Source: Terfezia claveryi (Eukaryota > Ascomycota > Pezizomycetes > Pezizales > Pezizaceae). Taken from it: a stretch of DNA of 64,000 bases. Positions 21,626 through 35,443 of this stretch are shown here, piece after piece. The position numbers were made by a program, and so were the translations under genes. Under the pieces are notes generated by a model. The model did no database searches, was not told where the DNA came from, and saw only the letters and a program-made list of their open reading frames with translations. Every line of letters starts with the position of its first letter. Positions within the stretch are counted from its first letter, which is position 1. The stretch is taken from the NCBI GenBank assembly GCA_015179025.1, contig WHUX01000148.1, positions 1 through 64,000 on the forward strand, written 5' to 3'.

Positions 21626-22635
21626 GTTGGATTTAGAGAGGAATTGGATGTGGGGTTAAGGTTAATACATTCGCGTCTGGTATATTGTTCAGAGCGACGG
21701 ATGGTTCAGTCTACTTAGTTGGAATAGCCTACCTAGTTCTTTGAAATTTGACTGCTATTTTTTTCTTGGAGAAGCGTAGGTACTGTAATTGGCCGGTGAC
21801 TTGTGATCCGCAGAAATTTGATTGTTTGCTTTTGTTTCTCTACCCACGTTGCCAGCCAGTACCTGCGTAGCTTGGCACTTGATCTAGGTATCGATAAACC
21901 TAGTCTGGTTGGCACAACCGGGCAATGTGCTGTTCTCGTGCCATGTGCCGGGTGCCTCCAGATGTCGAGCTGCATTCGGCATGTAAGCACTGCTAGCCCC
22001 GGCAATCAAGCCTGGTTCAGGGTGTGCACAAAATTAATGTTAGTTTGGGGCAGAACTTCCTCACTCAGCCAATGCACCCCGTATGCGGATCGCCAGCCGC
22101 CTACCGGGATGCCCACCAAAGGAACATTATGGATCGGTTTTAATATAATCCGCATCTCCCTGACAGGTACTCGGGGCGTAGCCTAATTTGACGGTTCCAA
22201 GGGCTGGGTATGGAGTCCTGCGCAGAGAAATTCCATACAATTTCTGTCTGTGCAGGGCCGCGGTTTCTTAGACAATGATATGTAGGAAGAGTTCGCAGTT
22301 CTATTTTCACGCTCAAGCAGAGACCAGGGCAACAGTCTCATCTCAGTTACCCCATTAATACGTTACCATGGAACATACGCAAGCCCGGTCTTACCGAGCA
22401 TGGCCTGTAGGTACATCATGATCATTGGCATACATACATACCGGTTACCTATGCCTAGGTGATGTCGGGAAGCTGAGCGAATATGTGGCTTGCGGGGTAC
22501 TACTTAGTAGATCTGCAGAGCCACCAATTACAAGTATGGTAACTCAAGCTACATAATCAAATATTGGGCCGTGAAACCTTTTTATAATCAACATGCGGAA
22601 GTAAGGATTTGAACGTTTAACCAACAACATCAATC
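21626..22635. other. Divergent intergenic region between two genes
   Basis: Lies between the start of the minus-strand lysine-rich gene and the start of the plus-strand membrane protein gene, so it should hold both promoters. It contains a TAGTCTGGTTGGCAC word near 21901. No gene supported. Confidence 0.5.
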
Positions 22636-24164
22636 ATGGTGGGCCCATCCCCTGAGGGCTACCTGGCAATGCTAACTCTCGCCCTTACCCTCCCGATTGT
22701 TCTCGCCGTTGCTCGGTACCTCATCAAGCAGAACAGCAGGCAGATTTACAGATCCAGAACTACCCTCATTACCAACTGCTTCTATTATGCTGCACTCGCA
22801 GCACAAACCACACTTTGCAGCATGCTCATGTACCGCACTTCCACCGAGATCAAACTCCGAAACTCCTTGCAGCACAACCATCCCCCCGGAGAATCCTCAG
22901 AGAATATCGTCTTCAGAAAAATGACCGAGCCAAAAATGCTGCTGATCCTGTGGTTGGCTGGGTGCTGCTACTATTCTGTGGTCTGCTTGGTGAAGGGTGC
23001 ATTTCTGGCATTTTATTGGGGCCTATATGACCATGCGGGGATTTCATTAAAATGGATCAAAGTCACAATTGTATTGACATTCACATCGGCTATACTCGCT
23101 ATAGCATTTGGCATAGGGTGGTGTAGGCCCATATACAGGAATTGGTCAAGTGATTACGACGATTATGTAAAGTGTACATCCGTCAACTCGCTGACAGTTA
23201 GATGTTTGGGGGCTATTACAAATATTATTACAGATATTGCCAGTGAGTCAAAGTTCTATATAGTAGTTTTGTTTATTAAAAAACTGTTGGTTTATATATT
23301 AATTTACTGGTTCACGAAAAAGTCATCCTCTTACCAATCTCCCTCCTAAGCCGGTTGACCTTGGGGTTGCGGGAAAAAGTCGCTCTCGGCTTCGTATACT
23401 CCATTGGATTCGTGTCAGTTATCGCCTGCTTGAGTTCGCTCATCAACCTGGTCAAATACTTTTTCAAAAATCCCCGTTCCCTACAGAATGTGCGTCTGAT
23501 GGAGATGTGGACCGTTATTGAGGCGACAACTGCATTATTTGCATTTTCACTTCCAGCCTTCAAGAAGTTTTTCCTCCGCACGCTCGGAACACGTCCAGGG
23601 GATAATGTCCGACCGATGCGGCGGGTGGAAGACCAGCAAGCGAGTGGAGAGGTTGAAGATCTGGAATCCACTAGGGCCACAGATCAAACTTCAGATCCAA
23701 AGTCGAACCAGCAGCAGGGGAACATGAGTGGGGATGTGAATACGGATTCGGTGAAAGCTGGAGGTGTAAGGGGTATGGTTAGTGGATGGTTTGGTGGCAA
23801 GAAAAGAAGATCGAAGTCAAGGGGTAACAGGGAGAATAGTTTGCCCAGTTTTGTAAGAGGAAGTTTAGGTGGAAGTGCTGGACGGGCTGTTCACAAGGTT
23901 GAGAGTGAAGGTGCAGGGGAGAGTTCAAGGAATAGGGGGAAGAGGACTTTGGATGACATTGAATTGAGCAGTTTTTATGATTATGAGGATCAGGCTGTTG
24001 ATAGGCAGAAAGACACGGGGAGTATAACCATGAGAGGTGCGATAGACGGTGCCAGTATCGATGCCTTGGTTGTGGAGGGACCAAACGGCGCAGATGGTGA
24101 AGGCGCTATACAGGATGAGAGCCTGAGCTCGAGAGGAACAGATGTGGTAAGAGGGCTATCATAA
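22636..24164 (+). CDS. Fungal rhodopsin-domain (Pth11/SAT4-like) 7-TM membrane protein
   Basis: Exons 22636-23242 and 23323-24164 (80-nt intron, donor GTGAGT, acceptor AAAAAG) give 482 aa. The splice rebuilds the family hallmark TDIA-IILLPISLL at the junction. About seven hydrophobic segments are seen: near residues 8-28, 45-68, 95-125 (WLAGCCYYSVVCLVKGAFLAFYWG, shown here only in part as LAGCCYYSVVCLVKGAFL), 134-156, 195-215, 225-248 and 262-285. A long hydrophilic Ser/Gly/Arg/Asp-rich tail (about 290-482) follows and should be cytosolic. The family is large in Pezizomycotina; a few members act in surface sensing, most are uncharacterised. Upstream ATG at 22636 is preceded by an A-rich leader. 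No linked enzyme cluster is seen. Confidence 0.8.
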
Positions 24165-27100
24165 GCCAGAAGTCGGACCAGCCACCTTTAATCCCTATAT
24201 TGAATAGAAAAAGAACAGAACTCTCAAGCTATCTATTCGTGGACCACGACAGATTACGAAGACCGGAAAGGCCTATACAGGATTTTTACCGCTACCTAAT
24301 ATGCTTCGTGAAACCACCCTGGATGATTGATACGATACATCCAATTTTGGTTTCAGCCAATATTTCCGAAATGTTAGATTCTATTTATTTTCAGCTTAAT
24401 CACATGTACAATTGGGAATTCACTTTAAACCCTTCACATAATCACCGAAGCTCACACCACCGATTACTGTCTACACATTTCTGGTCTCGCCTCAACCACA
24501 ATTAACTCACTTATAGGATACAGCGGGACCAGTGCCGCTATTGACTCCAGAAACTCTCTTCAACCTAATACATTCACCACCGCAATCTCTCCCACTCTTT
24601 CTATCACTCGAGTCTCACCAAATACCATTTCTTACTGATACTGTCTATCCAGCTACTCCACACTTAACTACTTCACCATAAATCTTGTCCGTCACTGATG
24701 ACAACGGGAGCGCAGTAACAAACACTTGACGTAAAGAAGGTTTTGAACTTTATTGGTGTCGTAGCTGTGGTGGTCATTGCGGTTTGGATACCCATCGCTC
24801 AAATGGAACGAAATCGTTAAATCCCGTGTATTTTAAGGACTCGCGCTAGCGTCTTCTCGCAATACCGTGAAGGGGAGAAATTCATCACGTTTGCCGAGAG
24901 AGCAGCTGCATAGATACTTCGGATGCTATTATGTGGTAATAGCCTGTGTTGCCTAAGCATGTGGTCACGTTGTGCGCAGGTTTTATGTGTGTGTGTTATG
25001 TAGAGATCGTATTGCTTGCTTGCTTGCTTGCTTGCTTATCTATCTACGAGGGAAAGTAGACTGTATATATACATGATATCCTATGCTTCACATGCATACA
25101 CATGAATGTGTTGACTAGCACATGTATGAGCACATGATACACCGAGTATATCCAACAGGTCAGGCAGATTGTGCGTTTATGACCAGAAGTTATGTAACCA
25201 TCATCGGTGCTTCGTGGTTAAACATGATAGTGTGATCGGTTCCGAATCCGGAGAGACCGTGTAACAATAAGGAGATTTCTGTAGAGTTGAGTGGGAGACT
25301 GGGCGTGGGGGGTAAAGCTGAGAGATGGTGGTTTTTTACTGAGTAACAATGTGGTAGATACCCTGTCCTATTCTAAACTTTGATCAAACTCATATCAATC
25401 CAATGCACAATGTTCTTTTTTGTTTTTTTTCGCTGTTCTTAGTTTCCTTAGTGGAACGTATATTGGTTGAGCGAACCGGAGGTTTGTTTTAAATTATGCT
25501 CGAAATTTCTCTCGGGTGGGTTCTTGAATATCAAACAGGCAAACTTCGACTGCTCTGTGGGAAAGATCTCGCGGCTGTGATAGACATGGTTATTTGTAGC
25601 TTTATTGTGAATGAGAATATTCCCCAGGACTTAATTGCATGGTGGCTATTTAGGCTCGTAGGATGCTGACTTACGAGCTTAGGTACAGTCGGATCAGGGT
25701 TGAGGGTAATAACAGCAACCAAGTATTTTCCGCGCTCGGGACTAAGATAAATATCCTACAGCTAGATGAGATAGTGTAGGTTGATGTGGTGAATGTCGCA
25801 TATACATTATATACTCCTCATTTTACCATTATATGGGGGGTTACCTACGCCTGTCCCCTCGCTGCATCATGGCGTACCGTATAAGTACCGGGGCCCTCTA
25901 TGATCGACACCAGGCTCTAGAACGTTGCATGGCAATTATACAAATAGCTACTGACAATTATATAATATAGAACCCCAACTCAAGTTACCAGATTATCAAG
26001 TAAAAGATGGTTCCAGAATTTAGAAAGTATAACCTTTCGCTAAAGCACACCTACGCATCCTTCCGAATCCAGAGGCTCGATCGGAGAGGCGATATATGAA
26101 CTAGTCTTCCTAGGAGCTTTCGATACTTGTTTTTCAAAGAAAAAACCCATTGCTCATGTCGGGGAGTATGACCAGCCACCTAGAAACCCAGATGGATTGA
26201 AGGATGTCAAGCACCCGTAAAACCTTGTGCGATGAGAAAAATACGCACTCATGCTTCACACCAGGATCATAGGTGTGAAAAACGGGCATTACGTTTCCAA
26301 TGGCTCATAGAGGTCGAGGTGGTGGCATTCTATTTTCATATGATTTTAATTCCGTATTGTCAATTTTCTGTTTGGAGGCTTGAGCAGTAGCTTTGCCTCC
26401 TGTGCCCTATCCATTTAGAATTTACTACAACTTGCTTACAATAATTCAGATATATATATAGGTCCGTCTGCCTGCAGCCGTGGTAAATTAAGCAAGCTAC
26501 ATACAGAAAAATGCAAACCAATATACATAGAAAATTATACTTATTTACTTATAAGTTAGCTAGTCATATAGGTGGCATTCCACGAAGTAGTCCCTTTCTT
26601 TTGTCTGGAGGGTTCCACTAATATGAGTCTGCCCTTGCCTATGGCCCTTCAACCTAGTGGAGTGTACATTATATAATAGGAGGTCGAAGCAACTAATTCT
26701 CATGTACGGAAACCCCTTGTGGACCTAGCCAGGAACTTCAGATTCGTAAGTCTTCGGGCAATGCCTTGCTGTTGAGATATTAGAGACCGGAGTACTAGTG
26801 CTGTCGTACTAATGCTTGTGGCGTGCTATTAAATATGTGGAAATATTGCTAGTTAGAACTTACGTTGATCATAGTATCCCTTACCTTAGCCGGCGCTTCG
26901 GGCAATAGGCATTCATTCTAGCAGCCTTTAAGCCTCAAGGCATGCAGAAAATACCGATCGTACCTTCTTAACTGAGCCCGTTGATAACAACGGAAATTTC
27001 GCTAGTTGGGTTCATATATTCCAGAACAATCCGAGCCTACATTTATGACGAGCTACAGCAACTACCCCGGCTAGGGAAACCTACAAATAAACCTGAGAAT

Positions 27101-28035
27101 GCTGCCCTTCATACCTATATATGTAGCTGTCCTGCTGTTGTAGTGTTCTTGTAGGATAATCTTTCATATTGAAAGACTCAAGCCCCTAATAGACCACGGC
27201 TCCGGCTTATCCTGAAGCCTGTAATAATCGTTGGTCACCTCTGTGAGTGTAGGGGAACTAGACCTAGATTAAGTTGATCACTACTAGTAAAATATACATA
27301 AACCTAGGCCTTTGTGGAGGTTGTTTCCGCCTTATCTGTGTCCTGAACTGTGCTCCTAGTCCTAAATTTGCATGTTTATATGAAATGAGCGCATGGGTAA
27401 TCCCTCTTGAATTCACTGTACATGTCCAGCTAAATAGCAACGTATCGTTATCCCTCCAGCCAAAGGATACGTATGCATACACCCGTTTACCACCGGTGAG
27501 CAGCCGCCGGATTGGCTATGATGTAATTTCCCTTGATCGATTATTAATACCGCATTCTTTCTTTTGTTATCTCGAACTTTTTCTTTTGTGTAGACGTCGG
27601 ATAAATTTTAACGGAAAATCGGATACTTACATGTTGGATGTTGCGGGGCTATGCATAAATTCTCCGTCCGGACCCTCCGGTTCCAGAAGCACCTGTTCCG
27701 TGGCAGCGGGTACGGGAAAATTACTTTACATCCAATGCACCTACCCTGGTAACAGAATGAGATGAATACATACTAACAAGCGTAATTCCTTGCAAGTTCC
27801 AATATTGCAGTATAATATAAACATATTGTTTTCTCCATGATATTATTAGCCACCAAGATTCTTGTCTGGGAATAATTACACGTTAATGGCTGGAAGCTCA
27901 ACCTCCTACTCTATGAACAAGCGAGCGGGAGTAATTGCGGGGCGTGACAAGCAATCACAGGGGCTTCTGAACCGTGGTCCCCTATATATCTATCTACAGG
28001 TCCCTTCTACACAATCAGCAACAAGCATCTAGCCA
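24165..28035. other. 3.9-kb stretch without a supported gene
   Basis: Only short unrecognised frames. A (CTTG)n microsatellite lies near 25015-25040. At about 24738-24825 a frame reads a single hydrophobic segment (NFIGVVAVVVIAVWIPIAQ) ending in a stop, but no start or splice could be attached. The rest is AT-rich with scattered palindromes. Confidence 0.5.
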
Positions 28036-28332
28036 ATGCACTCCTTCAGAATACATCAAATGCCACTCTTTAACATTATTCCATCTACTTTATTGACACT
28101 CCTTACGATAGACATGGTTGGTCATCAAGGCGCAGCGCCGCCGAATCCCAAATACGGAGTACTCTTCTATAATTTTCCTTATCAATATAAGCATCCGCTC
28201 TGGGATTTTCATGTAAATATTCATAGGGCATTGGCCGACAAGCTCGCACCAACGCCTCCAGCCCCGGCCGCAACACCAGTCCGGTCCCTTTATCCGGTCC
28301 CTTTGTACTGGGTGGGACCGCAGCGCCGATGA
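28036..28332 (+). CDS. Doubtful small ORF, 98 aa
   Basis: The frame starts at 28036 (a second ATG at 28063) and ends at 28330-28332. It is preceded by TATATATC and a CA/CT-rich leader (about 27985-28030), a layout seen before fungal small-protein genes. The N-terminus after the second ATG is hydrophobic (PLFNIIPSTLLTLLTI) but lacks a clean signal-peptide cleavage site. The rest is aromatic and proline-rich with no cysteine pattern. No family recognised. It could be chance. Confidence 0.3.
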   Translation: MHSFRIHQMPLFNIIPSTLLTLLTIDMVGHQGAAPPNPKYGVLFYNFPYQYKHPLWDFHVNIHRALADKLAPTPPAPAATPVRSLYPVPLYWVGPQRR

Positions 28333-29027
28333 TTGTGGCAATTGCGAAGAGTGTGTTGTAGACAATGGTAGGTCATGATCAGCATCATGAGAAATAGCAG
28401 CTGATGTTCTCGTTTTACTTAGAATAAGTCGGTTATTGTCGCTCGATTGGCTACAAACTGAAACTACAATTTTCAAAGAGATTGAAAAAAGCAATGTTCA
28501 TTCCGCATCGGCGTTATGCTGGGTATTTTGCCATATGAGATCGCTTAATTGGCGTTTATGGTTGAATTAAACTGAATAATATTAATATTCAAACTATACA
28601 AGCGGCACATGTCGTGAGTGATCTGCAAAAAAACTCTACTGGTCTATACATCCGAGAGAAATTATTACTATCATATCAATTTCAAGGGAAGAAACTACAA
28701 CTGACAGTATCATTCAAGTTTGAAACAGTGCACTGCCTATATGGCCATGAACATCTAGTGCAGAATTGCTACAGTATTTTAGAGTATGTGTATGATGTCT
28801 AATTACATACATTGGCACCGTTGTGGCGATAATGAATTCACTGGTTAATATTTTCCTTAATCGAGAGTATAGCAAAGTAAATTGTAACTGCAGATCTACA
28901 AATCTTATCATATCTTGGACCGAGGAATTTGAAACTCTTTTGGCAGGATGCATGTGCAACCATCGAGGACTCGATATCAGGGGGTAGCGATTGGGCATGC
29001 AAGGTCCAGGCTTGAGTAGTAATTGCT

Positions 29028-29166
29028 AAAGTGTATCACATTACAAATCAATTTCCCCCTCCCCAATCATAATCACTGCATGCGGGGAGCTTGAGTGGTA
29101 ATGTAAAGTGTATCACATACATACCAATTTCCCCCTCACCAATCATAATCACTGCACGTGGGGAAT
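29028..29166. repeat. Two-copy tandem duplication, about 70 bp
   Basis: The segment with AAAGTGTATCACAT, AATTTCCCCCTC, CCAATCATAATCACTGCA occurs twice in a row with few differences, immediately left of the pogo-like remnant. Confidence 0.8.
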
Positions 29167-29181
29167 TTAGGCAAATTTCTA

Positions 29182-29860
29182 CCGCATCCACTGGTGAGCA
29201 AGACTCCATGTAGGTTTAGAGACAGAGGTCGAGCTTATGCAGTAAGTGACGCTACAACGGTCCATTTTTTGGGGAAAAGTGCACAAGGTATCCAAGCGCA
29301 AAAATAGCGTGGATGATACCGTGCGAACTGATCTCCAAGACTCCATTTTTTTGGAAAATGTATAGGTACCACACAAACTGATCTCCAAGACTCCATTGTT
29401 TTTGGAAAAACTATAACGCTAAGGATTTACATCGGTTTCAACCACCACATCCTCAGCCAAAACAACATATTCGACCTCTTCATCAGAATCCAACTCTTTT
29501 TCCCATAGCCCCACCACAAGATCAGGTAGCCCTCGTACATGCAGTTGATGGTCCTCATTACCAGTTGAACAAAGGGAAATACCAGTCTGCTTAAAAGCCT
29601 TGATAATTGTATCCTGCTTGTGTTCATGAAGCCATAACCAGGCGGCTGCCACTGCATGTGTAATTGCAATTCGGCGATGTCCAATGCTAGTATCTTCACC
29701 CTCATTTTCCAATGTTTTCTCCAGAATAAAACACCTATTTTTGCGCTCGGATACCTTGTGCACTTTTCCCCCAAAAATGGACCGTTGTAGCGTCACTTAC
29801 TGCATAAGCTCGACCTCTGTCTCTAAACCTACATGGAGTCTTGCTCACCAGTGGATGCGG
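29182..29860 (-). mobile_element. 679-bp pogo-like remnant with transposase C-terminus
   Basis: Ends are inverted repeats of over 100 bp, beginning CCGCATCCACTGGTGAGCAA at 29182 and mirrored to 29860, each flanked by TA (29180-29181, 29861-29862). Inside, the minus-strand frame 29419-29796 encodes the C-terminal part of a pogo/Fot1-type DDE transposase: IAITHAVAAAWLWLHEHKQD, TIIKAFKQTGISLC, then an acidic tail (ELDSDEEVEYVVLAEDVVVE). The catalytic core is gone. A 45-bp tandem repeat (ACTGATCTCCAAGACTCCAT) lies between the stop and the left end. Confidence 0.85.
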
Positions 29861-32458
29861 TACTCGTTGTTTCAATCTGACTAGATATCTTTTGCATAGT
29901 TATTATAGTCTCTGGAAGATAACCTGGTGGTACTTTATGTCATTCATTCTGTCGGTGACTTCAGGGTAATCTCCAGTGCTCAGTATGTAAGCAATCACCT
30001 AGATCAATGATTTAAGCCAAAAATTTACCTTTGTATCAATATAACTTAATAAAGATATAGGAAGGAGTAAGTAAATAACTGATATCTTTGAAAGGTAAAA
30101 TTAGTACTCGTGACTAGGCTATCTAGTCTGTCGAGGCAGCTCCCAATAGATTATTCAGCTCCCTGACCCCGTATCTACGTACAACAGTAGATATTCCCCA
30201 AGAAAGGCGGGGCAAGAATAACAAGATCCGCAGAAGGTCCTTACAAGTGAGAAAACCTAAAACAGCGCGTAGCTGAAAAAAAACAAAATACCATCCTCGC
30301 GACCTCCATGCCTAAAGGAAAGTTAATAACCACGCGCAAGTGGAAACGTTAGCCAAAACAGAAAACCCGTGCTGGTGGACTCTGAGGCGGACAGGGCGGT
30401 CCTATTAGTAACAAGTTGTGCGGAACCGCCTCCTATGTACTGGATCCGAGTCGCAGCCTAGTCATTGACAGCCTGGAAACTCCTTCACTTAGTCTCCACT
30501 TAGCCCTGAGATAAGGGGTAACCTGGTTGGTAGGTAGTGTTTCTGGGACAGGATGCCCTGTGACACAACAAAACCAGACTCTGTGACAGATTCCCGAGTC
30601 TTCCCGACTGTGGTATTTCTCTTAACACATGGCAGTAGAGACTAGAGTTTCTCTTTCCCTTTGCTCTGCATGTTGCGGTTGGGTGAAAATTATCTCGTGT
30701 GTGATTGATGGACCGGAGATTGTCCATGGCTTCGCCCGGAGTCTAGGTATGTTTCTTGCTATTTATTAAGAAGTATGCTTAAATTGATACCAACCTAGGA
30801 CACAACAGCATCAACTGAGAGTTGAACGGGCATCTTCTGCTCTTCCAACTATTATTTGTAGACCGCAGACAGTCCAAACTCAAGAACTTATGTATGTCTA
30901 TTTTTTGTGCTTTATACCTCTACTTATATCTTGAAGAATAGCCTTTACTTTTTTATCCTCCAGGTGGCTTATATAATGTTTTTTTATTCAGAAATTATCA
31001 TTGTTTACGGAAATATATAGCTTGAAGGTTTTTTCATGGAGAAATATTATCTCTCAGATAGCAACAAATTTGAATATTTCATGGGAATGATTTGTTTTGC
31101 TTCCATATTTTTAGCTATACCCACCGGACTTGGAGATGTCTCTACCAATTGCAAATGCTACTTTTAGGACAATTTCCCTAAGAAACGGATTTATTAGACT
31201 AGTTGATACCTTCGCTTTCACCACTTCAAGGATGAATATTAATGGAAATGCCATTGGTATATAATGGATTTCAGAATAGATCCTTTATAAAGGACGTTTC
31301 TTGTCACAGTTACAGAGTCCATTTCCATCTCTCTGCCCTATCGTGCAAGTCTAACCTATATATACTTTGAATCCACTCGGATCCTGAATGGCTTACCCAC
31401 CATACATCTGAATTAGATTTGTATGCGAATAATGTGGTTTTCTTTTTCCTTTTTTTTGATATAGAAAAAAAAAAGGGATACCGGTCTCCCCTGGGGAATC
31501 TTTTTTGGGGGGTTCGTGGCTGGATCTAAGCAAGTCACCACAAGAGCTTGTGCGGTATCTTCTCTCATTGCAGCAGCACCATTGAGCCTAGTGCGAGCAT
31601 CGACATACCTAGATCAGGACTCATACAACCTTTTTTTTTTTTTTGAATATAACCAGTTCCCATTCGTGTTTAAGCTATTCTAGCTAGGCCTGGACAAAGA
31701 AGAGAAGAGGAGGAAAATTCTCCTGAAGAGGAGGGGAATGCGCTCTTTATCCTGTCTTAGTCTCTGGCTCCGGCTAAAATCCCAATCTCCCAAAGAATAA
31801 CCTATCACTTTGCAAACCCTTTTATATGGTACGTAAGCAAGAGAAACCAAATGGAAGCCTGGTGAGTATGCAATAATACGAGCGGTATCCGTAAATCACC
31901 CTATATCACGTGACTACGGAGTAGATATAACGATAAGGTAATAGATACTTGGGGAAGTCAATTCGCTTTTCATTTGACGCATGGCGGGTTTACTCCTCTC
32001 TTATTGACCATGTTCCAACCTCAGTACGTAGAGGAGAGTTATTCTTTTGATCATTGGATTTGGACAGTATAATATAGCCAGCAATGACTTGGGTGGTATC
32101 TTCAATGACTTTATCAAGGCACCAAACTTCTTGCTATGCGAGTCATCGTTAGTGCTCTTGCCTATTTTAGCTAGTGAGCTCATGTATTAGGTAGCGCCAT
32201 GCAACGAACTGGCCAGACTACGAATTAAATTACGAATGCTCCGTATTGATAATACCAAAAATAACATGGCTTATTGCTTCTCCAAAGCAACTACAATGGT
32301 ATGCCAATTTCCTAAAAAATAACGGTGAATTACTTCCTGAAAGAACTCACATTGGAATATCTAGTATTATATTCTCAACGCCTGAGCCAAATCAATGGTG
32401 TATTCATTCGCACAGATGATATCCCACCACCCACCACTAATTCACTAATTTTATACAT
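29861..32458. other. Intergenic, AT-rich, no supported gene
   Basis: Contains A/T homopolymer runs (31449-31475, 31630-31643). A minus-strand stretch at about 31958-32130 reads EVWCLDKVIEDTTQVIAGY, loosely like a GNAT acetyltransferase strand pair, but it is short and closed by stops. Nothing else seen. Confidence 0.45.
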
Positions 32459-35443
32459 TCATGCTTCCAATAACTCAATTTCCATGCCCTCCGACAAGGT
32501 CCATCCACCCTCCTTGCACAGCGTGACTTTCTGTACTTCCGCATCAACTTCCACCTCCAATGTACTCCACTCCTTGCTCTTGACCTCCCCAATCCCGAGC
32601 ACCACCACCCTGCGAACGTTGACTTCACGGCCGGGATTCTTAGAAACGATTCCCCTAACCCTGAGCCTGCCATATTGATAGCTGAACTCAACCTCAGTAA
32701 TATCACCCTTCTTCTGCACCACACTCTCTCCATCATCAATATATAACTTTCCTTCAGCTTTGCCATGCTTGCCTAGGGCAAGGATTAACTCGAAGTTCCT
32801 CTTCCTAAGTTCGGTAGTGGTCATGGCAACCTCTCCGTCCTCGTCAACAGCTAGACGGAGTGGGAGGATAGCCCCTCCGCGGATATAGACTGGTATTTCC
32901 ATAATATCGACGTCGGCGATGGTCACGCTTGCTCCACGGCCAACTAGTTTTTCATGGGTGAAGAAATCATAGAAAATATCGTCAGGGAAATACGCAGTGA
33001 CTGATGTAGCACCCTTATGAGTGACAGGAGTGACAAGTATGTCCTGTCCATAGAAGAATTGGAGGTCGATTGGGTAAGTGTTGGCATCCTTGGGGTAGAG
33101 GAAGAACATCGGATTCAGAACTGGAGTGCCGTCGGTGTGTTGCTGGTGGAAGGCAGTGTACAAATAATCTAGCAGTCTGTATCTCGCTCCAATGGCAGAC
33201 TTGGCAGCCTTGGTAACAGACTGCCACAGGAAGAACTCCTGGCTCTTACCGCCGTCGTAGTTGTGATTTCGGTAGAAAGGGTTGAAAGCACCCAACATGG
33301 CCCACCGCGCGCAGAGCTCCTCAGTAGCGCTGTCGCCAAACCCACAGACATCAGAACCAACCATTGGCATCTGATAGATGGCAGCAAAGTTAAGCATGCC
33401 AGCAATCTGGAACCTGTACTGCTCCCAAGTGGAGAGGTTGTCTCCGAGCCACTTTCCAACATGGGCACCTGCACCAGCAAAGGTAGAGCGAGTTATGATG
33501 AATGGGCGCTTGCCAGGGCGTCGCGCCGACATGGCGTTGGCAGTGATGATAGACATCATATGGCCGTAGAGGTTGTGGGTGTCATACTCACTGAGGCCAT
33601 TGGCATGGACGATGTCAGTGTGGACAGTGCGGTCCGAGAGGCCATTCTCCACGGCGTTGGCGATCGAATATGGTGGGGAAATCAAATCCTCATCCTTCTC
33701 GTGGTAGAGAGGAGTCTTCACCTGGGAAGAGGAAGCATGGGCGGAAACACTGCTAGGCGGGACTATAGGGGCAGGAGTAACAGCACGCTTGACCATATAG
33801 GCATCATTGCTGGGATAAGTATCAGGGAATCCTGGAATGGGCCGCGGTGGGTCACGAGGTGTCAACCGAACGGGCGGCATTCCCTGCTCAATAGCAGCGG
33901 CTTCAGGGTCGATGCATGGGTAAGGGCAAAAAGACGCAGGCTCATTCATATCAATCCAGACACCGTCAATATCAACTCCGGTCTTAGGATTGAAGAACCG
34001 CTGGAACTCGTCGGTCCAGAATGATTGAATATTCTTATGGAACCAATCAGGGAAAACAGTGACACCGGGCCAGACCACACCTTTGTGAAGGGAGCCGTCA
34101 GCTTCCTTCAACCAGATATCATGATGGACACCGCGGTTGAAGGTTGGGTAGTCTTGATGAGCAACTGCTGGATCAACCATGAGAATGTAGTGCTGGTCTC
34201 GAGAATGGAGAAGGTCAACAATTTGTCGAACACGGTCGATAGGAAAATGCTCGGGGTCAAGGGTAAAGACCCATCGATTATACATGTAATCGATATCAGT
34301 CCACATTGTTCTACAGATTTGAACAGTCGTTAGATCATTGAAACCGAGTCAATTATTTATAGGGGTCTTAACATACTCGAGGGGAATCTTTGCAATGCTG
34401 TAGTTGGCAACGACTTCTGCCACGTCAATCCAATCCCTATACCCATACCTGCACTGATGGAATCCAAATCCCCAATATGGCATCATCGCCGGCAATCCCA
34501 CAACCCTAGCATATTGCTGGGCAACCGCGGTCGGATCTGGGCCGGAAAAGAAGTAAAAGTCTAACACACCACCCAAGATGTTATACTCAATGGTGCTAAT
34601 CTCCTTCTTGGTCTTGGGGTGAGTAGTAGTGTTTAGCTTAACATCCATCCCATTACTGTTCAATAAGAAAACACCATGTGTCCCGCTCTTCCGGTGATCA
34701 AAGTAAACTGGGTGGTTGCCGTACAAATTGGTACCACGGGGAATTCCGAAAGAATCCCTTGACCAGAGAGTTCGCACTGTGCCATTTCCTTCAACAGGGA
34801 GCCGGAGGGGTTCCGTGTGCTCACCAAGACCGTAAATGTTGGCATGAGCAGGCAGTGAGGACTTGACACGGATATATTGGTTTTGAAAGACAAGAGAATA
34901 AGAGTCAGTCGAGAAGAGCACTTCACCGCAGGACTTTCGCACAACAGAGAATGAAAATGGGGATTCAGTCAAGCGAAATTCGAGATCAGAGCTATATGGG
35001 GAGACTCCATGGGCTTTGGGACGAGGGAAGACTGATTCGGGGATTTCGTAACGAGCGGAGGTGGCGTCGGTTATTTTAACATGCAAGCGGGACTCTGTTG
35101 AAGCACTCAGTATTGCATAGAGTTCAATTACGATTGCTCAGTACTAGGCACCGGAAGTGGCAACTGGATACTCACTCTCTTGATACTGGACCTCCAATTT
35201 CAAAGTCTTGATATCCCTCCCATAAACCCCACATCCATCTCCAATCAACTCCAAGTCCACCGTGAGACCATCTTCACATCTACGCACATTCTTCGCAACG
35301 TAACCCTTGCACAATTTATCCACATCGATGGCTGGAGCCTTCCGATAAATTATTGAGCCAATGAAGGGAGTAGCCTGGGTTGCTACCAAAAATACCGCTG
35401 CACAAACCGCCGTTACCACGAATACTCTCCACGTAGGTCGCAT
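32459..35443 (-). CDS. GH31 alpha-glucosidase, secreted
   Basis: Three exons: 35176-35443, 34377-35094, 32459-34310, with introns of 81 and 66 nt (donors GTGAGT and GTATGT, acceptors CAACAG and CTGTAG); product 945 aa, the usual length for fungal GH31 enzymes. Joining restores IPLE-TMWTDIDYM. Residues 1-30 are a signal peptide or anchor (RVFVVTAVCAAVFLVATQAT). The catalytic nucleophile is the Asp of GVWIDMNEPASF (about residue 449), and the acid/base Asp lies in HVGKWLGDN (about 619). The N-terminal galactose-mutarotase-like sandwich (LPAHANIYGLGEHTEPLRL) and C-terminal beta domains are present. The enzyme removes glucose from the non-reducing end of maltose and starch oligosaccharides outside the cell or in the wall. 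The ATG at 35443 was chosen because it starts the signal sequence; the frame is open further upstream. No linked amylase regulator is visible. Confidence 0.93.

Noticed and set aside
24738..24826. Single transmembrane peptide
   Set aside because: No start codon or splice site could be attached, and a stop precedes it in frame.
27264..27765. ORF pair around 27.3-27.8 kb
   Set aside because: Unrecognised in both strands, no promoter or splice support; likely chance.
31958..32183. GNAT acetyltransferase fragment or copia gag tail
   Set aside because: Two competing weak readings in different frames; neither has a full motif.
32325..34333. Plus-strand frames inside the alpha-glucosidase gene
   Set aside because: Antisense shadows of a well-supported coding exon.
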